A stretch of DNA of 64,000 nt, from contig NZ_JABURM010000005.1 in NCBI RefSeq assembly GCF_014762685.1, forward strand, positions 1,488,001-1,552,000. Direction: 5' to 3'. The position numbers and the translations under genes were made by a program. The first letter of the stretch is position 1; the number at the start of each line of letters is the position of its first letter. Under the pieces are notes generated by a model. The model ran no database searches. It saw nothing but the letters and a program-made list of their open reading frames with translations, and had not been told where the DNA came from. Positions 35,901 to 43,351 of the stretch are shown piece by piece. The DNA is from Gracilimonas sp. GTDB taxonomy: Bacteria; Bacteroidota; Rhodothermia; Balneolales; Balneolaceae.

Positions 35901-38900
35901 CACCGGATATACCATATCCCCATAAATTAGATTGTAACCTGCGATTTTTTACCAATAATGATTCATTTGCACGAAGTTTGGAGTCATTGTACAAAACATA
36001 TGAAGCCAGCTTTTGAAACAGATGAAACTGCCCGCTGCTAATTCCAAGCTGCTCCAGTTCTACATTATTGTAGATGACCGAAAGATCGAAAACCCGATGG
36101 ATCGAATAAGGGTCATCGAATCGCTCTGTTATTTGCCTTGCCTCATCAAATGAAGCTGCCCAGCCCGTCACAAATGTTACCTCCATTTTTTCTCCGGGAG
36201 CAATTTCCACATATTTACGGATACTGAAAATTGGGTCGGACACATTACCTGTTGAACCGCTTAATTTTGAATTAACATCCATGGCAGAAGGATTCCTTAA
36301 TGACCGGCCACGGCCAATAAACTTAGAACGCTCAGTTTCAAATTGGATCGGCTTTGTAGAATATTCATGCTCTTGACTAACCAGCGTGTGTACCAAATAA
36401 ATAGGTTGCTCATCAGCACTTCTTGGCCGCCTCCATGAAATAATAGAATCATGTTCTGCGAGGAAATCGGTTTGGACAAACAACTTGGAAAAAGCAGGAT
36501 GAGCCGAATGACTTTCCCACTGATTTAGTATAATTTCCCCATAACTGGTAAGCTCCAGCTTTCTATGTCTGTCAGAATAATTAGTTAATGTGAGCTTATG
36601 CAATTGAACGGGATGGTCGGGAGATATACAAACCTCTGTGGTTGTTTCAATCCATTCATCTACCCGTGAAGTCTGTATTTTTTCATTATGAAACCACGAA
36701 TCATACCGATCTGCCTTCCGCTGCACCGGCTGATGAAATGCAGACCAATACTTATCCGTTTCCAGATCTTTGACATAGATGAAAGTTCCAAGCGGGTCTT
36801 CGACGGCATCCGCTTTCCAACCTGTCAATGTAATGTCTTCGTATTTGAGACATCCTGTACCTGCATGACTGACAAACGAATGCAGTTTCCCATTAGATAT
36901 TAAATGCACTCTTGGCGGGATGTTTGCCAGGTCAGCTTCCGTTGCTTGTTCAATGATATGCTTTGGACTATACTTTTCACCGGGTTCAAGTTCAACATCG
37001 ATCGGATGTGGTTCTTTGATCGGAATTCCAACCGGAATACGTTCCTGAAGCAACAGTTCACAAGCTTTGATCCTTGGATCGGCATGAAAGTAATCCTGAA
37101 TTACCCAATCATTCAGAACATTTGTTAACGCGATCAGACTCATTCCATGATGATGTGCCATATAGATCATAACTACTTTATAAGGCTCTTTTTCATTGAG
37201 ATGTTCACGCGTATAATCAATTGCATCATAATAGCCCCATAACCCAAGTGCCCCAAGATCGTTCAGTTCTTTCAGGTTTTGAAATGATGAAACCGGATCA
37301 ACCATAAGAGCCAGGATTGAAGCATAAGGTGCTACTACAAATTCTTCAGCTAACCCGCGCTTTAACCCCAGCCCAGGGGCTCCAAATGCCCGGTACTGGT
37401 AATTCATGTCCATGTTTAAAATATTATAGGCGCTTTCCGAAAACCCCCATGGGCGATCAAACCGCTTGGCATATGACTGCTGCCATTCTATGATATATCT
37501 GTAGGTATGGCTTAATAAAGTATGCGGATAAGAACGCATGAAAAGAAGCGGCATCAAGTATTCAAAGGCCGTACCTCCCCAAGACAGTAGAAATTCATTT
37601 TGGCTGATACTTGTCAAACGCCGACCAAGCCTAAACCAGTGTTCAGACGGCACATCACCTTTAGCAATGGCTATTAATGAAGCAATCCGAGCTTCGCTTG
37701 CCAACAGGTCGTAAGTGGCTTTATCCAATTCAGCCCGATCCACATTATACCCAATACTGAACAACCCCCTTTTTTTGAGATAAAGAAAGCGAAAATCCAT
37801 TTCATTCGTAAGCCTGTTACAGATCATTTGGATGGCTTCAACTTGTTCTTTCATCTGTTTGAATGCCGGGTCATCCGACTTATTGGCCAGATCACTGAAT
37901 GAATCTTCCAATGAACTATGAGGTCTAATGAACTCCAGTTCATACTTGTAGCCCTCTATTTGTTTTAATGGTGATTCAAGCCAATACAATAGATCATCTA
38001 CTACCTCATCTCCCAACCTGTTTCTCAAACTCATAAGATTTGAAGCACTCAAATAACTGGCACATTTTTTCAGCGTTTTAAGATTTTTCAGCGCGGATTC
38101 CACTGACATGTCACTAAAATCTATTTGGTTCAGTTCATCCAACATATTTTGAATGCATGTCATGACCTGTGTATATACATCCTCTTCTAACTGAATTTGA
38201 TCTTCGTATTCTGTAATGATCTTCTCTATTGTGATGATCGTGTCTGTTAGCCCTTCCCAAAAAGTATTTTTTGTATTCCTTTGAGTCCAAACTTTTTGTA
38301 CTACCTGACCTGTAATAATAAGTCCTGCCGCTAAGTTTCCGGAATCTACTGTGGATATATATCTGGGATTTAATACTTCACCTAACCGAATTTCATACCA
38401 ATTAAAAAAATGCCCTTTGTAACGCTCCAATTTTTCCAGTGAAGCAAGAGTATTATCTAAACGTTCGAATAACTCTTTTGCAGTTATATATCCCATCTCA
38501 TAAGCTGATGCAGTTGAAACAAGCGTTAAGCCAATATTAGTTGGAGATGTTCGGGCAACCGGGGGTTTATCAGGTTCTTTTTGATCATTATCCGGAGGCA
38601 ACCAAGAAAACTCTTCAGTCACTAAACGCTCAAAGTAATACCATGTACGGCGTGCATTTGACCTGAGCTCCATTTTGGCTTCTTCAGAAAGTTCAGGAGT
38701 TTTTTCCACCCTGGGTTGACTCAGAAACCATGCAAATACAGGGGAAGTGATCCATAACACTGCAAATGGAGCGATCACCCAAAGATCTGTTGGATCGAAA
38801 AAGAACGCAGCTAAAAGAAGTACAAATCCCAACAACACTGAAGAAACCATTGATCTGAAATAAGAGCCCGGATCGTTTGAGCTCATGTGCTCAGCCTGAG

Positions 38901-41676
38901 CAGCGGCAGTCCACTCAAGCTTTTTTTTCCCTGAAACATACAGCCGCCACCATACCCGAAAAATAGCATCTATATTCAAAACGGCCTGATGCGGAAAAAT
39001 GGCCAGTGTAGATATGGATTGGATGGTATTTACTTTCAAATTGAGGCGTACCTTCTCAAAATATAACTTCCATTTTATGCGCGGCGGCCGATTAAATATA
39101 TCCGTGGAAAAATTTACATAGATGGGATAAGCAAGGATACCGAATGCCAGGATTGTCCATAACAATGCCGAACCGGGCAGCCAAAGCCAACCCATAATGA
39201 GCAGCAGCACTAAGAAAAATGGATTCAATGAACGACGAAGGTTGTCAAATATCTTCCATCGTGAAAGTAAACTGGTCGGGTTTTTAACCTTTCCGCTTGC
39301 TCCCGGAACTTTAGGAAATAACCAGCTTGCTATCTGCCAGTCACCACGTACCCATCGGTGATTTCGTTTGCAATAACTGTTATAGTTAGCAGGATAATCA
39401 TCAAAAAGCTCAATGTCGGTACAGAGTGCTGTTCGTATGTACGTGCTTTCCAACAGATCGTGTGACAGAATACGATTCTCCGGCATACGTCCGTGTAAAA
39501 CCATATTAAAAGCGCATACATCATAGATGCCTTTTCCGGTAAATACCCCATAACCAAACAGATCCTGATACACATCTGAAACTGCTGTGGTGTAAGGATC
39601 TATTCCCACATTACCTGAAAAAAACTGAGTAAACCAAGTTTTGTAAGCTGAATCGGGAGCAATGGATATGCGAGGCTGAATAATACCATATCCTTCCCGA
39701 ACTGTATTTGTATCAGGATCAAGTATTGCACGATTTAAAGGATGTGAGGCAACTTTGACCAATTCTTTAATGCTGTCTGGCGGGGTGCGGGTATCAGCAT
39801 CCAGGGTAAGTACAAACCTCACCGGTGTTTGAGATATACTTCTTAGAAAATCACCGAATGTATAATAAAAAGGATTCTCCGCTTTCGTATTACAAAGCAG
39901 CTGATTGAGCTGCTCGAGTTTTCCTCTTTTTCGCTCCCATCCCATCCATTTCCCTTCAGAATCATTCCATTCCCGTTTTCGGTGAAGCACAAAAAATTTC
40001 TCCCCGTATTGAGATGAATATCTTTCATTGAGCTGTGATATCATCACCTTCGCTTGTTCAAGAACCTGTCCATCCTTCAGCATGATCTTTCTATCCGCAT
40101 CAGCAAAATCACTGAGTAGCACGAACTGCAAACCCGGGTCAGGATTGGCCAAAGCCGTGATCTCTAACTTTTCCAGATGCCTTTTCACATCTTCTTTGTT
40201 ATTCAGAATTACAGGTACGACCACCAGCGTTCGGTCTTGCTCCGGAATCTCATTTTTCACCCTCATTTTAGGAAGCACACGGGGAGGAAGTGTGAATGCA
40301 AATAATCGATTTATAAAAGAAATAGATAGTTCAAGAGCAGGAAAAAAAGCCACTGACAAAAGCATAACCTTAACAAATAAGGTATGGGTGGCTGCAGCGG
40401 TCAGCACCCAAAGGAAGGATAAAAGTATAAAGGCCATTGCCAACATAAGACCGATGTAAATCAAAGTTCTTCCCTCGATCACCTTACGCGTGACTTCCCC
40501 CAATGTTCGTCTGTAGCGAAGTTCTTTACGCAGACTGGAGTATCCTTTCCCAATTAAATAATAACCCACGTGAGTTTTCAATATTGAAGGGTCAATCATT
40601 GAGCTGTTGATTGTTTCCCTTGAATATGAACGATTACCCTCTGCCAGCTGTAAAACTTTTTCAGCTACTTCAGTCTCTGTATATCCGGTCCTCCCACTCA
40701 ATCGCTCAATGGTTCTCCGATAATGATCTTTGGTTTTACGATCCATCAGCGAATAGACCTCCATGGGGTCAAGCCTCAAAATATGATCAACCAAAGAGCA
40801 ATCTTCAACAAAATCTTCCCACTCAATTTCAGTTGATTTTCGAAATGAGATCACTGCATTCTGAATGCTCACCTGCAGTTTCGACTCGCGTTGCCTTTCC
40901 TCACGAAGACTTTCATTCAGTGTGGTTCCAAAAGTATTCAAGCGATATTCAAACCAATTCTTGAGTTCCCCCGACAAAATACCCTCAGCCTGAAGTTGAC
41001 GGGCTAACTCCACCAATAGCGTCTGGCCTTCATGGTCTACTCTCTGTTCATTAAGCCAATCAATTATATTACGAAGTAAAAAGCCTGGTTCTTCTGTTTC
41101 TGCCAGTTGTATGGTTGCAATAAGCTTCCTTACTTCAATTTTAAGTTTTCTTCTTTTTAGGATGGCTGCAGCCTTTAGTGCCAACTGATTTACCAGCACC
41201 AGGCGCAGCATGATCGGAATAGCCCAAAGTTCACCAAGCCGCAGTGTTACTTCTTGCTGATAATGTTGTGTGTACAAAGTCAGGTGTTCTACATCAATTA
41301 CATTGTCAGTATGAAGAGCAAGGTTATAGACCAAATCATATACCCTTGGTAAACCTTTGTTAATTCCTAATCTCAAGTGTGGGATATTACGCTGAAAACC
41401 AATTGGAAAATCGGTTTCGATTTGGACGATCTGTTCCTGAATAATGTAGAAATTGTCGATCAGCCACTCTGCTGCCGGGGATATATCTTTATTTTCCTTG
41501 GCGGATGTAGCCAAAACACGATAAGCTTTAGTAAGTGTTTGCTTGTCGTGTTGAAGCAGCGGCTTTATTGGACGGATTTTTTTATTTACCTCAGAGATTA
41601 CATGTCTTTTGGATAATTCCTTCGCATCCTCTTTGAGTAAAGACGGTTGTAATATCAGTGGGGAGTCTTGCTCCAT
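32980..41676 (-). CDS. ndvB: Cyclic beta-1,2-glucan synthase-like protein (NdvB/Cgs family)
   Basis: A very large inner-membrane enzyme of 2898 residues, the usual size of the family, which makes periplasmic cyclic beta-glucan used in osmoadaptation and envelope protection. Domain order: an N-terminal helical region (1-400); two helices (about 405-460); a GT84 transferase (480-800) with 'LTLDADTRTP' and 'RNHRWVRGDWQ' (the R-x-x-R-W site); further helices to about 1010; a glycoamylase-like domain (about 1050-1530, 'FNWYEIRLGEVLNPRYIS', 'FLLSWGGTAFEYLMP'); then paired carbohydrate-binding and GH94 phosphorylase-like regions ending with 'GGGDWNDGMNRVG' near 2560 and 'GQGGWTWYTGSAGWMYK' near 2780. 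It starts 10 nt after the DUF5335 gene and leads into the CheB-like gene. It is intact, with no frameshift. Confidence 0.93.
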   Translation of the reverse strand: MEQDSPLILQPSLLKEDAKELSKRHVISEVNKKIRPIKPLLQHDKQTLTKAYRVLATSAKENKDISPAAEWLIDNFYIIQEQIVQIETDFPIGFQRNIPHLRLGINKGLPRVYDLVYNLALHTDNVIDVEHLTLYTQHYQQEVTLRLGELWAIPIMLRLVLVNQLALKAAAILKRRKLKIEVRKLIATIQLAETEEPGFLLRNIIDWLNEQRVDHEGQTLLVELARQLQAEGILSGELKNWFEYRLNTFGTTLNESLREERQRESKLQVSIQNAVISFRKSTEIEWEDFVEDCSLVDHILRLDPMEVYSLMDRKTKDHYRRTIERLSGRTGYTETEVAEKVLQLAEGNRSYSRETINSSMIDPSILKTHVGYYLIGKGYSSLRKELRYRRTLGEVTRKVIEGRTLIYIGLMLAMAFILLSFLWVLTAAATHTLFVKVMLLSVAFFPALELSISFINRLFAFTLPPRVLPKMRVKNEIPEQDRTLVVVPVILNNKEDVKRHLEKLEITALANPDPGLQFVLLSDFADADRKIMLKDGQVLEQAKVMISQLNERYSSQYGEKFFVLHRKREWNDSEGKWMGWERKRGKLEQLNQLLCNTKAENPFYYTFGDFLRSISQTPVRFVLTLDADTRTPPDSIKELVKVASHPLNRAILDPDTNTVREGYGIIQPRISIAPDSAYKTWFTQFFSGNVGIDPYTTAVSDVYQDLFGYGVFTGKGIYDVCAFNMVLHGRMPENRILSHDLLESTYIRTALCTDIELFDDYPANYNSYCKRNHRWVRGDWQIASWLFPKVPGASGKVKNPTSLLSRWKIFDNLRRSLNPFFLVLLLIMGWLWLPGSALLWTILAFGILAYPIYVNFSTDIFNRPPRIKWKLYFEKVRLNLKVNTIQSISTLAIFPHQAVLNIDAIFRVWWRLYVSGKKKLEWTAAAQAEHMSSNDPGSYFRSMVSSVLLGFVLLLAAFFFDPTDLWVIAPFAVLWITSPVFAWFLSQPRVEKTPELSEEAKMELRSNARRTWYYFERLVTEEFSWLPPDNDQKEPDKPPVARTSPTNIGLTLVSTASAYEMGYITAKELFERLDNTLASLEKLERYKGHFFNWYEIRLGEVLNPRYISTVDSGNLAAGLIITGQVVQKVWTQRNTKNTFWEGLTDTIITIEKIITEYEDQIQLEEDVYTQVMTCIQNMLDELNQIDFSDMSVESALKNLKTLKKCASYLSASNLMSLRNRLGDEVVDDLLYWLESPLKQIEGYKYELEFIRPHSSLEDSFSDLANKSDDPAFKQMKEQVEAIQMICNRLTNEMDFRFLYLKKRGLFSIGYNVDRAELDKATYDLLASEARIASLIAIAKGDVPSEHWFRLGRRLTSISQNEFLLSWGGTAFEYLMPLLFMRSYPHTLLSHTYRYIIEWQQSYAKRFDRPWGFSESAYNILNMDMNYQYRAFGAPGLGLKRGLAEEFVVAPYASILALMVDPVSSFQNLKELNDLGALGLWGYYDAIDYTREHLNEKEPYKVVMIYMAHHHGMSLIALTNVLNDWVIQDYFHADPRIKACELLLQERIPVGIPIKEPHPIDVELEPGEKYSPKHIIEQATEADLANIPPRVHLISNGKLHSFVSHAGTGCLKYEDITLTGWKADAVEDPLGTFIYVKDLETDKYWSAFHQPVQRKADRYDSWFHNEKIQTSRVDEWIETTTEVCISPDHPVQLHKLTLTNYSDRHRKLELTSYGEIILNQWESHSAHPAFSKLFVQTDFLAEHDSIISWRRPRSADEQPIYLVHTLVSQEHEYSTKPIQFETERSKFIGRGRSLRNPSAMDVNSKLSGSTGNVSDPIFSIRKYVEIAPGEKMEVTFVTGWAASFDEARQITERFDDPYSIHRVFDLSVIYNNVELEQLGISSGQFHLFQKLASYVLYNDSKLRANESLLVKNRRLQSNLWGYGISGDIPLVVFRISDINQINYVKRMLKGHLLWKYRGLNTDLLILNDHPPSYADEVEEGIKMAMEHYQSLQKVPGGGNVFVHRSEMLPEEDLNLMLTVASIVLEGAFPNLDEMAAQERTSSVTDSEVTFIRIPKVEIPKDEVTHNLKYFNGFGGFTSDENSYQLIIKRDPETGDLNLPPVPWVNVIANPEFGFLVTESGGGYTWSENSRENKLTSWANDVVLDPLSEAFYIREHQNQHYWSLTPAPAPGSHPYIVTHGFGYTTYEHTSMDIHSVLTQYVDPDNPVKISKIRIRNTGSTRKELSLFSYNEWVLGVQRERSSRFVVQEFDEDLNTLFAENRYNNEFAERTAFAAILTEEHSGAGSSFTTNRLSFIGRNNSLENPDGVCGSELLDNEVITGGEPCAAFQNTFALDPGEEMEFIVLLGQAESRSAAEELIRMYQEPRFSNETLVLVREFWGEMLSTIKIETPDDALNTIMNGWLMYQTIACRMWARTGYYQAGGAFGFRDQLQDSLAVMYVDSEMARKQILIHASRQFPEGDVLHWWHPPTTRGIRSRISDDRLWLAYAVLEYIQFTGRIDILDETVPFIQARKLQEYEHEVYLQPHQSSEQGTIYDHCLRAIDISLQFGSHGLPLIGGGDWNDGMNRVGLEGKGESVWLGFFIHHILTQFAKLARDRDDKEIAEAFMDQASALFKKLNTEGWDGSWYLRAFYDDGTPLGSAENTECQIDAISQAWSIISGVSPAEKEKTVIESLETHLISAEDGIIRLLYPPFDKTEKDPGYIKGYVPGVRENGGQYTHAALWVIKALAESGHGEKAVRYLQMINPVNHGRDPQKMRVYKTEPYVVAADVYGEPPFVGQGGWTWYTGSAGWMYKVVIESILGLQLSGEEMIIDPAISSDWEAYKVKWVMSDHKTIYHIEIENTARLEKGNVEINIDGKQLNTKTVPARIELNFDGGEHKIRVRLIVKKTEHSEEKTSTKDM

Positions 41677-41686
41677 GGATATCTTA

Positions 41687-42013
41687 TTAACGGGTTTCGA
41701 TTATATTTTTAGTACCGTCATTTTCAATCACTTCAAAGCTCAGAATCCATCCACTTTTTTCTTCATCCACATAGATCTCTTTTGGATGATTAATTACCCG
41801 GTTTAAATCATCAAATTGTATTTCCAGCATATCATTTCTGCTGTCGTAGCTAAGACCTTTGAGCGGTAACCAAGATGTTTCCGGCTGGTCTCCCATATCT
41901 TTGCTTAAAATTCGGATCTCAGCATATTCCGGCTGTTTATCTTTCAGGTACTTCTTTGAAAAGCTATCGAAGTAATTAGTCCACTCTTCTCTATGGATCA
42001 TTTTAATAGGCAT
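41687..42013 (-). CDS. DUF5335-family protein
   Basis: A 108-residue soluble protein: 'REEWTNYFDSFSKKYLKD', 'LPLKGLSYDSRNDMLEIQFDDLNRVINHPKEIYVDEE' and 'GWILSFEVIENDG' follow the DUF5335 pattern as I recall it. A strong Shine-Dalgarno (GGAGGAGA) precedes the ATG. It is the first gene of the minus-strand unit leading into the glucan synthase, 10 nt away. The function of the family is unknown, and the small alpha/beta layout gives no active site. Genes of this kind tend to occur with stress-response genes, which fits here. Confidence 0.7.
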   Translation of the reverse strand: MPIKMIHREEWTNYFDSFSKKYLKDKQPEYAEIRILSKDMGDQPETSWLPLKGLSYDSRNDMLEIQFDDLNRVINHPKEIYVDEEKSGWILSFEVIENDGTKNIIETR

Positions 42014-42207
42014 ATCTCCTCCTTTTTCTTTGGATTTGCCTTAAAGTTCAAAAAATAGTTTCAATTTGGCGGACAGGAGTCTCCAACAATGTTTGAGAGG
42101 GAAAGTATTACAGACTAATTAGTTCTATCTTTACAGTCTTTTAGCGTTATTTCTGCTAATTAATGTCAGGCTATTCGGCCTTTTACATCAACACAAAACA
42201 GCCTGAC
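42014..42207. promoter_or_regulatory. Divergent control region between DUF5335/ndvB and the bactofilin-like gene
   Basis: About 190 bp separate two divergent transcription units. On the minus side lie the strong Shine-Dalgarno and an AT-rich TATTTTTTG word. On the plus side, TATCTTTA near 42129-42136 could be a -7 element, but no TTTG sits at the right distance. No operator symmetry is obvious. The actual promoters are not certain. Confidence 0.35.
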
Positions 42208-43347
42208 ATGAAAAGAATGACGATTTTTATTGTACTACTGCTCACCTTGATGACCAGTGAGACCCGGGGACAAGGCAGTGCATATCGAAGTGCAGAAATT
42301 GTACGAATTTCGGAATCAGATTCCATTCAAACCCAATTGTTTGCTACCGGAGATGTTATTGAAGTATTCGGCTGGCTTGGCAACGATTTTATATCAGCCT
42401 CAGAGTCACTCATCATAACGGGGGAAATCATGGATGATGCCATTGTTGTGGGCGAAAAAGTCATGATGCTGGGCACTATTTACGACCTTTTTGCTGGAGC
42501 AGGCGAATTGGTGGTCATTGACGGCCTCATTCATGGCGACGTTTTTGCTGCCGGAGCAACCATACGTATCACTGAAAATGCACTTATCAAAGGCAATGCA
42601 AACCTTGCAGGACAACGTATTTTATTTGAAGGAGGAATGATCGAAGGAAATCTAAAAGCAGCCGGAAATCAGCTTGAGTTAAACGGAGCCGTTCAAAAAA
42701 AAGTGGAATTATACAGTCATAAAATCAATTTTGGCCCGAATTACATAGCTGATCTGGGAACAGATATATACAGCGACCGGCCCGTGTATCATGAGAATCT
42801 GGGCACCCTTCCAGAAAACCTTTATATCAATGTTAAGTCTCCAGACATCCTTGAACTTTTAATATTCAAAAGCGGACTTTATCTCTCCCTGTTTATAACA
42901 GGATTGGTTCTCATTCGAATTTTCAGCAAAACAAGCAAAGACATCTATAAATTTTCCATAGAACAATTCTGGAAAAATACGGGAGTGGGGTTGCTCACAT
43001 TTTTAGTTTATCCTTTGATATTGATAGTTCTTGCTTTGCTCATTTTTACACTCCCCATTTCATTTCTGTTATTGCTTTTATACGGGTTTCTATTGCTTAT
43101 CGGATATTTATTGGTGGCAATGGTATTAGGAGTCAGCAGTCTTCGGTTTCTGAAAAAAGAAAGTCAAGAGACTTCTTATTACTGGGGATTGTTTATTGGA
43201 ATGATTTTGGTAGCCATCATCGTAAACTTGCCATTTTTGGGATGGCTCTTCCATGCTATTTTTATCTTTTTTGGGCTCGGAAGCCTGATTCTTTACATCT
43301 GGAATATACGAACCCTGTCTCAAGTACAAACGGAGGCCACCAACTAA
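42208..43347 (+). CDS. Membrane protein with bactofilin-like polymer domain
   Basis: About 379 residues from ATG 42208, chosen because it gives a signal peptide (MKRMTIFIVLLLTLMTSETRGQ); an in-frame ATG at 42163 adds 15 residues. The N-terminal half is a short-repeat right-handed beta-helix: 'ESLIITGEIMDDAIVVGEKVMMLGTI', 'GLIHGDVFAAGATIRI', 'NALIKGNANLAGQRILFEGGMIEGNLKAAGNQLELNGAV'. This resembles the bactofilin/DUF583 fold. The C-terminal half has four or five helices (LELLIFKSGLYLSLFITGLVLI; LTFLVYPLILIVLALLIF). It lies 4 nt before the MMPL gene and is surely co-transcribed. It could be an envelope scaffold with a polymer-forming periplasmic part. Confidence 0.7.
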   Translation: MKRMTIFIVLLLTLMTSETRGQGSAYRSAEIVRISESDSIQTQLFATGDVIEVFGWLGNDFISASESLIITGEIMDDAIVVGEKVMMLGTIYDLFAGAGELVVIDGLIHGDVFAAGATIRITENALIKGNANLAGQRILFEGGMIEGNLKAAGNQLELNGAVQKKVELYSHKINFGPNYIADLGTDIYSDRPVYHENLGTLPENLYINVKSPDILELLIFKSGLYLSLFITGLVLIRIFSKTSKDIYKFSIEQFWKNTGVGLLTFLVYPLILIVLALLIFTLPISFLLLLLYGFLLLIGYLLVAMVLGVSSLRFLKKESQETSYYWGLFIGMILVAIIVNLPFLGWLFHAIFIFFGLGSLILYIWNIRTLSQVQTEATN

Positions 43348-43351
43348 CTTC

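Noticed and set aside
33052-41616. Many antisense frames opposite the glucan synthase, up to 143 codons
   Set aside because: They lie wholly within a conserved coding gene, with no signal, motif or ribosome site, as expected from codon shadowing.
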